NCBI GenBank assembly: GCA_034509425.1
Contig: JAVTVJ010001751.1
Location: 217,437 to 281,436 of the forward strand
DNA length: 64,000 nucleotides
DNA from: Eopsaltria australis
Lineage: Eukaryota > Chordata > Aves > Passeriformes > Petroicidae
Reading direction: 5' to 3'
The translations under genes and the position numbers were made by a program. The notes beneath the pieces are model-generated. The model did not search any database, was not told the origin of the DNA, and saw only the letters and a program-made list of their open reading frames with translations. Positions 1 to 12,960 of this stretch are shown piece by piece (the stretch's first letter is position 1; every line of letters starts with the position of its first letter).

Positions 1-145
1 AAATTCCTCCTGCATTTACTGTTGGCATATTATAAACAATTGAGTCCACTGATTACTGGGTTATATAAGAATTTTCATGTTATTCGAGACCTAATTCATC
101 AGGTGCTCTGTGAAAATGACATAGATATTTTTTAACATCTAAAAT

Positions 146-499
146 TCAAACTAAAAGAAACTTTTTCGGTTCTGTGAGATTTTTATTACTAGCCTGGGGA
201 GGAGGAAAGAAAACTGTGGGAGTGCTTGCCTCATACGCCCAAGATGATTGCTTTCAGTACAATTTTTACCCATTTGCAGCTGGACTGTGAGTATTCCTGC
301 TCTGCGACAGTGTTGTCCCCATCCAGATATTCAAAAATTTCAGTGTCCTTATTTAAACCTCCAGGGTTCAGCCTCCACATTTGATTCAAGATTTTGAAAG
401 TCTTGGCATCTATCCCAATGCTTCTTGGTGAATTGTAGGGCATGAAAGAAACTGCATTTTGACCACCATATTTTACCTTAGTGTGGAACACTGAATTAT
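146..499 (-). CDS. Candidate minus-strand exon(s) of an unidentified gene
   Basis: A tract on the minus strand reads like coding sequence. A strong acceptor (TTTTTTCCCCATCTCTAACAG, ending at 500) is followed by an open frame of 76 codons to TGG|GTAAAA at 270/269. Visible segments are VKYGGQNAVSFMPYN, RSIGIDAKTFKILNQMW and EIFEYLDGDNTVAEQEYS. The composition is balanced and hydrophilic, unlike most chance frames here. Reading through the donor gives 12 more codons and a stop at 231. Alternatively a 76-bp mini-intron to the acceptor CCTCCCCAG (194-195) would add a 15-codon end (ASNKNLTEPKKFLLV, stop at 146). No upstream exon was found and I do not recognise the protein. A chance frame of this length is quite possible in 64 kb. 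Confidence 0.25.
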
Positions 500-506
500 C
501 TGTTAG

Positions 507-3500
507 AGATGGGGAAAAAACATGTGAATGAATATAATCTCTTCATTAGTTTATGGTGACAAAGTCCTCAAGGGAGTGTTCCAAAACCAGAATGCTGGAT
601 TTGGTGTTTCTGAGTTAGCAGAAAAACATGATTTCCTATTAACTATATACCCAGCAGTGCCTACATTTTTGATAAAGTCATCAAAGTTGCAGACCAGTCA
701 CATACACAAATATTCCTGTAAGACATACCACAAATAACTAATTTTTTGGCAAAAGCTTTCTGAGATCTTCTGCGATCTTCTGAGATCTTTTCTATAGTTG
801 TAGAAAAGATTATCTGTATGAGGATGGCCCAGCTGAAGAACATAATTTCAGAAAACATTACTACTCACACTATGGAATACATAGTTCTATGCATTCTATT
901 GTATTCTATGGTATTTGTCATATTCTGACGTATTTTTACAAACTATATTTTGTCTATTACTGCTATACTGAGGCAAACCTGAACCTCAGCTATTTGGGTA
1001 GGTGAGAGTGAGGGTGTTGTAAACTTCCTTTCTCTGCAAGTTTCTCACAGATTAAAAGGTTTCCCCAAAGAGAAAGTAAAGCATGTCCATTTTGTAGTTA
1101 CAGCAAATTGGACTCACATTGTCCCTTTTGCTTCAGCTTGATTATGACAGGAACCTTAATATTAATAAGAGAGATTGTCTGAGTGAACTAGCAGTCTTCA
1201 CTCTTTCAGTTTGACTTGTCAGTTGTGGAACCAGTTTTCTGATATAAGGACATTTTCCTAGTCAGAAAGCTGCAGAGACCATCATGTTCTTTTGCTGGAC
1301 TCATAGAACACCTTTAGATGACACTGGGTTTTCAACATACAACAAGCACATACTCCAAGCTGTTTAGAATGGATCATAGATTCCATTTGTCAAAATGTGC
1401 AAGTGAGACATAAGATAAAACTTTTTAAACTGATGGTTCAGGAATTGATTACTCACTCATAAGGGGCTCATAGAGCAAAGTAAGAACACATTGAAGAAGA
1501 ACTTTATTAGATCAATTTCTACAGCAGGATTTGTGGCCCACAACATTAAAAGAAACAGCAAATCCTTTGATTCCATTGTCAGCTATTTAATGGCATTGTT
1601 TATAAACATAATCATTATTTGAACAACAGTGTCACTTAGAAGCTTTAAATATGAGACCACAGTTGAGTCATTTCATCTCCAGGATTCAGTTTCCCAATCT
1701 CATAGTAATATTTTAGAACCATGTTGTTAGGAAGGCTTAGCAATGTTTGCTGAGCCCTTTGAAGAAATGAAGCAACGTATTAAGGTATAAGGAGGGTTTT
1801 TATTTTAAAAAAAATCGTAATTATTTTTCAAAAGCAAACAATTTTGGCAACATGATAAAAGGCTGAAAGAAAGAGGGAGTGTAGGACCAAAGATAGTATG
1901 TTCATTTTTTCCTCACTAAATAGTAAACTCTTTAAGGAGCACTATATACTTTCATTCTCATTGTTCTATCACCCAGCCTCTTGCACTCAAGAGCAGTCAT
2001 TTCATATCTGTATTTACACTTCTCAAGCCATAGTCTGTGCTCATGCTTTTCAGCACTTTATACATTTATTTAAGGATCAACTTGGAGCACTTATTTCTCC
2101 TATTGAGAAAACACATCACATTCACACATCACAGTCTGCAACTGCAGAACTACTATAAATCATAAAACATCACTACCATTCCCCTTTCATCTTCTGATAG
2201 ATGCTCTTTTCAGGGGTTTTGCTTTTATTTAGGTTGCTTTGCTACTTCTTCCTTGGGATTGAAATACATTGTCTTTAATTCCTTTTCTCAGCCAATAGAT
2301 TTTTTTTCCTCCTGATAGTACACAACAGTGTGATTGTCAGTCACTAGTGTATGCAAGTCCACCCATGCATCTTTGGCAATCAAAAACTGTACCATCAAAA
2401 GGCAATGCTCATATCAAAACCATTAATCTTACATTACATCTAGCAGTAATATATTTCCTGTAAATTTTGTTTGTCTAAGCACCAGTTTGGGAATGAAAAC
2501 CATGAAGGTACAACTCAAACGATGACATTTGTGTGCTATGAGGAATAGGATAAAATGTTGACTTTGATTTCCATGGTTTTAAGCTGAATTCAAGTAGTAT
2601 AAATTAGGTAAGTGTCCAAGTGAGAGGAAAAAGTAATTCAGTCTAATGAAAAAGACACAACACAGAGAGAATATATCAGAAATGGAAGGGGGATGTCTAG
2701 AGGAGAGGCCAGCGGGAAATTTCATAGGCAGCCACATGTGGGATGAGATTTGGTGTTACTGTAGAGATGCAGTCAGGACCATTGAAATAAAAAAACACAA
2801 AGAGGATGTTACTCGTTTTGAGCTCTGCTGGTAATTCTGCAGCATACTTACACTTCATCCACAAGTTGCTGCTTGTTGGTTCATTAAGTCAATCCAATTG
2901 CTTTTTTAATCACCTCTATTGCTGAGGATAAGCATGTAAATATTTTGTGGCAATATTTTGTGACAACTACTTGCCATCATTGAAAATGTGATCTAGCTCT
3001 GACGAAAAGGTGATTAATGAGACCACAGCTCTTTTGAAATTTCTTTTGTAATGACTACGAAAAATAGAAATACAATTTTAAAAAATATTCTAATTCCTGA
3101 TGAACTTCAAACAAATGAGCCACAAAGAGTCTGATTGGGACAGTTTGGGTAAATTTAGCTGGTGTGAATCAGTGGCTAACATGAAACAGCTGGATTAATG
3201 GTATTCCACCGAACTTCTTCCTGTTTTCTGCTTGAAGTTACCATTAAGTTCAGTGCTTGTTTTTAACTACCTAGTTTCTAAAAGCTGTACATTGCTCTAA
3301 ATGATGCGTTCTGTGACTCTGGTCACAAGATACAGTCTTGACTGCATGAAAAATATGCTGGAGATAAACTGTTCGTCTGTCTTTCTGTCTAATAACAAAA
3401 GGTTCAACTCTGTAGAAAAAGTTAAGAAAGTCTATCTGGAATAGGAATCTAGGTCATTTTAAAAGCCACTTTCTGAAAAGATTCATTTCCTACCTCTAAA

Positions 3501-4312
3501 GATGAAATGGGCTCTTCTTAGATTAGAAAATACTGTCTTCTTCAGTATTTGCAGGATTATGTCTCCACTGTGTGAACCCAATATTCACACAGGATTGTGT
3601 AATGGTAAAAGTATTTGCCTGGAACAGCCAGCTTTATGATTGACTGATGATAGTCTACTGAAGATTGAAGTGAAGATAACATTTTCAAAAGAAAAATATT
3701 GCTGGCACTTGACTACCTGTTCTGTACAGCATTTATTCGCACTTGTCAACTAACCAAAATAAAACCTTTAATGCTGCCAATTTGTGACCTTCTTTGCTGT
3801 AAAATATTCTGTTACTAAATCAGCACTTCTCTGCTGCCTGTGTTTGTCTTAAACCTTTTTGTGAAACAGTATCTACCCCCTTAGAGCCATTTACTGCTCT
3901 TGCTGTGTACGCAATGAGAGTTCTGTGCAAAGATCAAGGGGACATTAGGTGTAGTTACATCCAGGTGATAGTGATGCAGGGTTTACTTTAGGGTTGCTCA
4001 TTTATTAGGATACATTTTGTGTGTTCTTACTAAAGGACAGCTCAGAGGTATTGGAGCCCGAACTCATTGTTCTCAACATTTAAACCCTTTTTATGCTGAA
4101 TAGTTGAGATGAGCTGGGTAAATGTTTTGAGGTTTTTTAAGGTAATGAGTGAAAGACACATGAAACTAGAGTTATGTTTTACCAGCTTAATACAGCCATA
4201 AACTGTATTGCCTGATTTATAATGAGAAGATGTTAACATATCTTATAATAATCTGTGATGAATAGGAAGTGTTTTTGCCTATGGCTATATTGTGCTAGGG
4301 TCTGATTATATC
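507..4312. other. Intergenic, nothing recognised
   Basis: AT-rich unique-looking sequence apart from the 10-bp repeats at 761-790. Short open frames at 1898-2158 and 2646-2834 lack splice context or recognisable domains. Confidence 0.6.
761..790 (+). repeat. Three 10-bp tandem units
   Basis: TGAGATCTTC, TGCGATCTTC and TGAGATCTTT lie head to tail. It is a small local repeat with no evident function. Confidence 0.85.
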
Positions 4313-4835
4313 AGGACTCATAAATGAAAAAGTCAGAAGGGGCCACTGTGATCATCTGGCTTGGCCTCTTTCATAATACAAGCCATGGGACTTCCCTGAA
4401 TTAATTCCTGTTTGAACTGGAGCACAAAGTTTAGGGAAGCAGCCAATCTCAATTAAAATATTTCCAGTGATGAAGAGCCCACAGCAACCCTTAGTGAATT
4501 GTTTCAAGGAAAAACTATCCTTGCCCTTAGATTTTTGAGCCTTATTTTTATTTTGAATTTTCCTTAATTCAGCTTCCAGCAATTAAATCTCATTATGCCT
4601 TTTTCTGCTACACTAACTCTTATTTATCAAAATCATATTCCTGCTATAGATACTCATGGTCTGTGATCATCTCAACTCTTAGCCTCTTCTATTCTAAAAC
4701 AACCGATGAAACTCTTACAATATGCTATAAAACTGTTTCTAGTGGTTTAATCAGTCCCATGGCTCTTCTTCATAGTCTGTGTAATCCCTTAGCATCCTCC
4801 ATGGATTGAAAACATCAAGAATGGACTGTAGCCCA
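4313..4835 (-). mobile_element. Ancient CR1-family LINE copy
   Basis: A highly diverged CR1-like sequence in antisense orientation. Landmarks on the plus strand are GTCAGAAGGGGCCACTGTG, ATCATCTGGCTTGGCCTCTTTC, ACTTCCCTGAATTAATTCCTG, GCAACCCTTAGTGAATTG, CAGCTTCCAGCAATTAAATC, ATACTCATGGTCTGTGATCA and CCCATGGCTCTTCTTCATAG. I recall this pattern from CR1 copies common in turtles and crocodilians, so it may be a pre-avian insertion. The 76-codon minus frame inside it is a repeat remnant. Confidence 0.75.
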
Positions 4836-7800
4836 TCATGAGTCCTACCACTGCTAAGTGTAGCAGTGACATCATCTTCCTCGCTCTTCATGCATGCTCT
4901 TGGATTCCTTGGATCCCTTTTGGCTGCAGTGCTCATTGAGAGGTTATATTCAGGAAGGTGCTGACACCAACATTCAGAGGTTAAGTCAAAGTTAGAAATG
5001 TACTGAGTAACTTAGAAGTAAAAAAACAAAAAGAAATATTTCAGAAGGTATTTTAGCTTCCTTATGTAGGACCGAATTATATCCATGCTGAACACAGCTG
5101 GACATGAGTGCAGGAGAAAATTCTGCTCACTGCCTGTGTCTCTTAGATGTCTATGTATGTGCTTGTGTGCAGCAGCTTTAGTGCTTAGAGAAGCAACAGG
5201 GCTGACCTTCAGGTGCTCCACTCCAGAGCACATCAGCTGGTGAAGGGATGAGAGGAGAGAAAGAGGTGGGTGGCCCCACCCACACCAGAACTTGCTCCCT
5301 GTCTCTCCACAGTGCTGTGGAGGTGGGCCAGAGGGAGGGAGGTCCTCTGGCATTCCCTTCCTGAGCATCACAAGTTTCAGAAGATTGTAAGGAAGGAGCA
5401 CATGGAGAGGCAGAGAGGTGCCTGGAGGTGGACTTCTCCAAATCTACTTAACTGCAAAAGGCTGGGTTCATTCAGTTTTTAAAGCAAGGGTAGTGAGACA
5501 GTCAAGACCATTCAATAGCCTGGCAGTATTCCTTCAGCCTTGCACACTGTTTTCTCTAACCAGCTTCCTCAAAGTAATTTTACACTTCATCTTGGAAAAT
5601 GAGTAAGCATCCTCTCACCACTTTTGACAATAGCATCAGTGGTTTGTGTAACTTGCACAGCTCCTTACGTAAAGCAGTCACCCACCCCCAGCAGATTAGT
5701 GAAGCTTATGGTAAACCTCCTTCCTGTGTATAGTCTCTGTTGTTGCATGAAATACTTATATAAAATCTGATGTAGGTATTGTTGCTGATGCTTCCTTTGC
5801 CTTTACTCTGGCAGCATAGATGGACTTTCTGTTTATAAATACTACTGGTATCAGCCAACAGTACAGGGTAAAAATGGACATGTTTTATACAGTAAATTAA
5901 CCTGTGACAATGTCCTCACAGGAACTATACTTATACTAATGTTCCATTTACTGCATTTATTTAAGATACCAAAATTAATTGCAAGTACCACAGCCAATTT
6001 ATGTGCTCAGCATTCTGTTACACACCCTTGAAGTCTGAAATTCATTCACATCATACATATTTTAACACACTCATCTGTCTCTTTCTCTTTTCTTAACTGT
6101 GTGTAGGATCTAAGATATTTTCCTCAGGGCTTGGAGAGGTGTTGCTCCACACTGTGCTGTAGCACAGGGTCTTGGATATCCCCTGTAGGAGTTTAATGAG
6201 TGTTTATCCTCTGGTAGTGCCAAGAGGCTGTCTTGCAGTCAATCCTTCCGGTGGCTGTAGTTTCTCAATGTAGTGCTGATCATATCTCAGTGAAGGTGGA
6301 TCTTACTATCCTTCATAGCAACGCCAATGACACAGTGTTGTAATAATGTCTCAGAGAAATACATGCTTGCCACTGCTGTATTACATCAACAAGAATTTAC
6401 TTCTTCAATGCTCTGAATCTTTTCAAGATCACAGTGTGTCCTGGGGAGACCCCCAGTTACAACAAAGTCTGCCGTTTAGAAGGCAATCAGGGTTTTGGTT
6501 GCAGTGAATTCACATCTTTTCACATGCACTGTTCTTCCTCATCCTCTCACCACCACTAGTAACCATGGTGCTGGGGCTGTGAATGTAGGAATATGCAGAC
6601 AACATTGTGTGCAGCCTCAAGATTTTGTTCAGGCTCTTGGTACATGTATTTCTTTATTCAGGAAGGGCTGACTATATTTTCTTTTGCTTTTTGCAGAGAT
6701 AGAGTCTCACACTCTGTTCAGGTCATTGCAACCACCCAAGCTAACACACTCCTGGGTTAAGTTACCATCTCGCAGTTGGGAAACGGTTAAATTCAGAACA
6801 TGTGGCTTGAAAACAAAGTAATACGTACTAAATTTACACTCAGCTGTGACAGCACTTAAACTTCACATTTACAGGAGATGTACAAATACTTACTATCTTC
6901 TAGCTCAAAATTGTAACTTATCAGTGCATTTTCTCAGGTCGATTCCTACTCTGCTCCAAGGCCTGCTAGGGATGCTGCAGTTTTTCATAGCGTCTTTTGC
7001 TATTTGGACCACATTTCCCCACATGCCTCACATCTGCTTACCAGGTTCCTGGATATCCTTGATATAGTTTGGCCAGTCTGCTATGCCTCTGGCTCTCCAC
7101 ATACAGAATTTTTTTCCAAAATGGCTCTGTGTTATTCTCAGGAGTTTCTATTTTCAGTCATTCAACTGCCCTTACATACACTATCTTCTGTGCCCAATTC
7201 ATCTTGATAGCTCCAATGTTTTTGAGAAGCAAGCAAAATTCTTCCCTGATGTCTGGCTACCCTATCAGAAATACAGACACAAGCACTTGTAAATCTTTGT
7301 CTTGTGAAGTTTGTTTTCAGATATTTTACAAATTCCTGCCTTGAAATCATTTGTATAAGAATAAAAAAAAAAAAGGGAAAACTGTAACTTCACACATACA
7401 TTGGGTAGAAGCTCACTTTTTAAAAATCCTAGGTGAAAAATGGTATATGACTGGATTTTCTCTCTGTCAGATTACTTCTTGTTCATTTTCACTGTTTTCA
7501 TGCTGCAGGACTTCTATGGCTAAAAATTAATTCTTTATATATAAAACAATTGCTTTGAACAGTCAGAAGGTTTTGTTAAAAGTTGTTTTTGCCTTTCTAC
7601 CCTTAAACTTACACACACACCTCCATGGCCAAACACTCTTCCCAGTATATGTTTTCATCCTTTTCATAAGAGTGACCGTGACATAAAAGTTATAGAATAT
7701 TTCTGTCTTAAGTGCAATGCCCCAATTCTGTTTCAATTACGTCATATTAATTACTTGTGTATGATTTCCCATGCATTCAAGATTCTTGGAATAAATATCA

Positions 7801-10614
7801 ATAGATATTTTTATAAACTAATAAGAGAAATGAGAGAAAATAGTAATGAAATGCATAAATATAAATAATTACAATGTATGTAAATAAGATGATAAGAATA
7901 TAAAATGAGAATGTAATGGAAAAAAGGAGACAGCAGTCAGTCTTTTTCTCTTCTCTGCATGTCCTCCTCCTGGCTGCCACGGCTCCCTGGGAGTCAGATC
8001 TCGTTAGCATTGTCTCCAAGCTGAGCCCAGCAGTGATCCCTGAGCTCGCAGGGAGCCACGTCAGCATCTGGCATGGCACAGATCCCTGCTGTGCAAATGA
8101 GCTAGACAGGAGCTGGCAGGGGATGGTGTAAGGCAGAACTCGTTTGTTCAGGCACATTTCTACCACTTATCAGCCATGCCAGCTCAGGCATAAGTTTCTT
8201 CATCAGCACTGTAGACATGTCTTAGGCTCCTGGACATTATTTAACGCATGAGACTAAACAATGATCTTGTGGAACTTTCTGTGAGTTCAGACTTCAGTGA
8301 TGCTGTGTGTGCCCGCTTTTTCGCACACAAAATACAGGAGGAAGCCACTACTATGAAGATTTTAAACCAAAGCAGCATGAAGCCCAAAACAAAACCCACT
8401 GGACAGGAGTCTGTTCTGTGGCATAAGTGGCATACAGGTGAATCAGCCTGGAAACTGCTTACCATAAGAGAAATTAGGTAAAATAGACTGTAAAAGAATT
8501 ATGCAAATAATAACTTGATGCTTAGAATGTGACTGGTATTTCATTATGAAATGATACAAACACTTAATTGATAGTTTGGTTCAATTGCTATCAAAGACTG
8601 GCCGAAGATATCTGGAAGACAAGCACATGGTCTCAGAGTTGCTGTCCAAGTCTATCTGAGTTCCTACTCCGGCTTTATTTGTAAGACAGAAAACACTGAC
8701 TTTCCTGGGGCGCAGTGAGGTGCAGGTCTTTCAGCATTGCTTGCTGATGGGCATTGAGGACTTACCTGGCTGGCATAATGACACTATGGAGATCCTGAAA
8801 TTCAGAAAGCAACAGATCTGCATAGGAATCCCATATTAAATTTGGTTCTCAGTACATATGACTTTCCTCCTCAGTTCCATTGTTTCCTCTATTGTCCAGT
8901 ATTAGGAAGAAACTTCAGCATCCTGTCCAGAAGAAAGATGCCTTGCATTTTAACCAGATGCCCATTTTTGATCTGGGGAATTGAAACCCTTGGGACACGC
9001 CAAGCACACATGCACACACCAGCATGTCTAGCTGCAGTCTGAAGAGCTGAATCATTTCTTTTTCCTTGTAAAAATTTCCCAGTGAAGCTGAGGACTAAGC
9101 TAGATTGATGTGAGCCTGAGAACAGCTTGAGGGCTGAAGGCATGTGTGGGTTGGATCTCAGGGTTTAGCTATGTAGTGCAGGCCTTGAATAGAGAGGACA
9201 ACAGGCAGGTCTGATAAACAGTAGCCAAGATTCAGGTTTTAAGCGTCTCAGTGATCAACAAGTGGCAGTCTCATGGGAGCTGAGAGTGTCTTGGCAAGGG
9301 GAACATTGCAGAGGCCAAGAGCCATGATTCTGAAGGGCTGTCGGCAAAGTACACCTTTAAACACTTCTGCTGTATTGTATCTTCACTGGGTAGCTGGTGT
9401 GTGCTTTGTGCTGGGGCTCTGGCCCTCTGCACACACAGGTACAGGGCCCAGCCAGGCTGAATCATGACCTCTGTGAGTGTTTCCCTTCCCTCACTGGAGC
9501 TGCAACACTGGGAGAGCTCTGCTGACTGGCACTACATCAGGCAGGCTGCACAAAATGATTCCAGCACAAAGGCTGGAAGTCATGTCTCCATACTGTTGTT
9601 AGCTGGGTGGGCAAGAGGAGGGCAAATTACTTGAAGGAAACTTAAAATAATTTCCCCCATGTCCTGATAAAATCAGATTCTCTATGGAGAGTGTCAGCCT
9701 TTCTGTGCCACTTACCCAGCTCTGAAGAAGGGTTGGTAATATTGTACTCAGTCACAAGTCACATAGGAATCAGTAGTTAGGGTTGTCCTTTCTTGCACTG
9801 CTTTGAGGAATCTCACTTCTGTCATTAAACTGCTCTTAACTTAGTTTTAAATTTCTTCTCTGACATGCCTGAAGTCAAGAAAAAAGCACCTCAAATCAAG
9901 TGTAATAAGACCATGCTATAAGTACTGTCCTCTGAAAAGTCAAACTTCCTCCTAAGATCAAGTAAGGATACTCTTCCAGACCAGTTGTTCAGCAATATGC
10001 TACCAAAATCATTCTTTTCAAAACAAAGATTCTCCTTTGTTTCTTTCAAGGATAAAAAGTTTAAAAACCATCTCCTGAGAAAATCTGGAGAGCTTTTCAA
10101 AACTAGAGGAGAAAATCTCTCCCCCACAATACCCAGTCAACTACTTTCAGTCCAGCTGATTCCTTATCACTCAAAATCTGAACATCTTTATTTAAAAGTC
10201 TTCTGAGATTGGATTTATCATGAAAAGAGAAAAGACATGAGAAGGAGGTTCTCTGCATGTGTGGAAAAATGATCTGGAAGAAAGTGGGAAAGAAAAATTA
10301 CACATGCTTCAGTAGGAGGTTATGTTACAATTCTCACATAAATTGGGTCTGGCAAGAACCTGTAAGGCAGAGTTTCAGCCTACATGACAAAAATACACGG
10401 AAAATCTTCATATACCCACATATTTGGTTTAGTTTTGAAGTGCTGGTGTGATGTGTGCACATAGGAGAGAACAAGAGCCCGTGCAAGTGAGAGCAGAAGA
10501 GAGTCAGTTTCTGTGGCTATGCCAGCAGGGCATGACTATATAATTTGTAGTGTGGGAAGAAGCTAGCATAGAACACCTTTGTGATGTTGAAAGTATGTTG
10601 AAATACCTGGGTTA
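4836..10614. other. Intergenic, nothing recognised
   Basis: Mixed AT-rich sequence with slightly GC-richer patches at 5180-5450, 7960-8130 and 9260-9560. Open frames here overlap one another on both strands, as expected by chance. A plus frame at 8248-8481 ends near a GTAAAA donor-like site but has no convincing acceptor. Confidence 0.55.
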
Positions 10615-10860
10615 AGAGACTAATACAAAGAGAGCACATGAAGAGTCAGAGTGAGGAACACAGGAAGGTGAAGGATCAATAGGAGTGGTCCAGAGAGACA
10701 GGGAGGGACTGCACACGAAAGGCAGAGAAAAGCAGGGCACCAACTATTGCCCAGTGTAAGAGGAAACACCTCAAAATAGAGGAAGATAGGAAACTTAAAT
10801 GGGAAGAAATAATGTGAAGACATTGAAGAAATACAAGAAATATAAAGCAAATTTAAAAAA
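10615..10860 (+). repeat. Purine-rich tract 1
   Basis: About 245 bp made mostly of A and G on the plus strand (for example GGAAGGTGAAGG, AGAGACAGGGAGGGA, AGGCAGAGAAAAGCAGGG), with only scattered pyrimidines. The minus-strand frame is Leu/Ser/Phe-rich for that reason. Confidence 0.65.
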
Positions 10861-11024
10861 AATTTTTGGTAAGTTGGGAGTTCTCTAGGGTGAGGACATT
10901 TTGTTTGGGGGTTATTGCTCTTTTAGTATAAAATGCACTATAGAGACAGAAGAGTGTCTACAGTCAGTACTTGCTGCTTGCTACCTCTCATGATTTTGGT
11001 TTGGGGTTTTCTGGTGTCTTGTAG

Positions 11025-11165
11025 TTTCTATGATTGGTTAAATGCTTGGTTGGCTGCTTGGTTGGTTGGGTTTTTTGTTTGGTTTGGAGGGGTGGCAGGA
11101 TTTGGTTGATCGGTTGGGTGAGTGGGTGGGTGGATGGATGGGGTTTTTTAGTTTGGACAATTTTT
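11025..11165 (+). repeat. G/T-rich TTGG and TGGA low-complexity tract
   Basis: Degenerate TTGG and GTGGGTGGA repeats, C-poor on the plus strand, ending in a poly-T run. Four G-runs of at least three occur at 11116-11143, although the last loop is 9 nt, so a quadruplex is only marginally predicted. The 65-codon minus frame, rich in Pro/Thr/Lys, is a by-product. Confidence 0.8.
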
Positions 11166-11459
11166 TTTTTAAATTTCCTTGACAAGCTCTCTCAAAAAGC
11201 AGCTCCTTCTAGCTGTACCTGTGCATCCCCGATACTGGCTAGCATTCAAACTGTCCCATACACTTTCCAAAAAAGAATCCAAGAGTTTCACAGATTTTGC
11301 CACATTAAGGGAAATTCTCAGCTATTCCTTGAGCAGTTAATTCTTTTCACATCATCTGCAGGGAAAGATAAGAATAAAGTGTGAATATCTTCCCTCCTAG
11401 TCTTGACTGAGAAATATCCATACTATTCTGTCAGGATTTCCATGCACAGGTGGGATGTA

Positions 11460-11830
11460 AGCATAAAGGTGCAGTGAAGGGGAGCATGAGCTAGAAAAGG
11501 GAAGCAAAGAGCCAGGCAGAAGAAAGATGTGCAGACAAATGAAACAAAGCAAGGGCAGTCAGGATAGAGTCTACAAAACATGGAACAAAAGTAAAGCAGA
11601 ATATAGAATAAAAACTTGATAAGTAGAGGAAATGAAGTGACATACAAACTGCAAATAGAGCAAAAAAAGAATTGAAAAGGAGAAAATCAGTAAGGAAATG
11701 AAAACAACAAAATTTGGGCAACAAATCTAGAATAGTGGGAAGAAACTAAAGGAAAATCTAGGGCAAACTAGAGACAAGTAGAAAGAAAACAAATAGAAGA
11801 AAAGCAGAAAAATAAGTGAGCTAGTAATTT
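11460..11830 (+). repeat. Purine-rich tract 2
   Basis: About 370 bp of degenerate A/G-rich sequence (AGAAAAGGGAAGCAAAGAGC, AGAAAGAAAACAAATAGAAG), similar in style to tract 1. Three minus-strand frames of 74-87 codons here are composition artefacts. Confidence 0.65.
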
Positions 11831-12852
11831 TTTTAAAGAGTGAGGTCAGTGTCCTTTTATTTATAGGTGTTGTTAGGGAACAGATGCACAATATATTTAT
11901 GAAACACCTGGGAGGTTGGAAACAAATGTTGGAAACAGGCAGTCCTGCTGGAAGACATATTTTTGTTTTCCTTACGCCTTTCATGAACACATAGTTAGAT
12001 CTCTGTAGCTAATTAAGCTGCTGCATTACTGATCGAGTATATTGACATTGAAAAAGAGTGGACAGGAGGCACAACAGGTTCAGTGGTGTGGATATAAACA
12101 TTTCTAGCTACACCCTCATGGGAAAAAGTTCTAACTCTCTCCATGCAGAAAACAAGTCATGACCTTTGAGATAATAAGCAACAGGTCTAAGCTGCCAGAT
12201 TTTTATTCCTGTCCAACAGGATAGAAAAAGATGTTATGGAAATTAGAAATTTGGCGTAGTTTCTTGAACTCTACTTCTGTGTGTACAAACATCTATTTAT
12301 TTTGCTACAATGGTTCAGGTATTTGGGCTTTTCTTGGATCAATTTCTAACCAGAATCACATCCAGTTATTCTACATACTTTTTACCCCAGTTTTGAAGCA
12401 TTATCTGCATTGATATGTATATAGCCATTGACTTTGCTAATGTGTAAGTACTTACCTTTATTACTAAGGCCTTCTAAATGCTTTAATTCACAGAACAGAT
12501 TGTTCTTTTGGTGTGAAACCATACTTTTTGTTGGTTAAACACTAGCAGCTGGATGGACTTTAAATATGTTTTAATAGGGACCATGAAACTGCCCTTTTGT
12601 TTTACACTTTCTTGTACCTAGATTGTGCCCTTATTCCTTGTATTTACTATTCACAGTATTTAATGTAGATAGTTAAAATGCTTACAAGAGAGAGGCAGGG
12701 AACAGTTTAACCTCTGACAAAGGCAGCATTTTAAAATTCAACTGTAAGCACTTAGTTTAGGAAAATCTGTTTCCACTTTCCTGATGAACCCTTTAAAAAA
12801 AAATTCAGGTTAACTACATAGAGCAAAGCCGTGATATCAGCCTTGCCACAAA
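11831..12852. other. Intergenic, nothing recognised
   Basis: AT-rich sequence between purine-rich tract 2 and the palindromic element. One 60-codon frame (12231-12413) has no distinguishing feature. Confidence 0.55.
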
Positions 12853-12960
12853 AGGCCAAATCCTGCAGATCCCTATTTGCATGAGAAGTCCTTTAAACTT
12901 TGAGTCCTTTTCAAGTGAAAGGAATACTCACGTGATTTTAGGATTTGTAGAATTTGGCCT
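12853..12960. mobile_element. Palindromic MITE-like element
   Basis: A 108-bp imperfect palindrome. The left arm starts AGGCCAAATCCTGCAGATCC, and the right arm read in reverse complement starts AGGCCAAATTCTACAAATCC. The arms align over about 46 bp with roughly 70-75% identity by eye. Elements of this kind, with an AGGCCAAAT/CCTGCAG end, are familiar from turtle, crocodilian and bird genomes. I cannot name the family. Confidence 0.65.

Noticed and set aside
875..930. ATTCTATG-like words suggesting a CR1 tail
   Set aside because: Words such as GCATTCTATTGTATTCTATGG recur, but there is no CR1 body next to them.
6110..6790. Possible antisense retrocopy
   Set aside because: The reverse complement gives short peptide-like pieces with many stops. 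No parent gene and no poly-A tail were found.
10988..11384. Frames of 65 and 116 codons over the TTGG tract
   Set aside because: Low-complexity translation of simple repeats.
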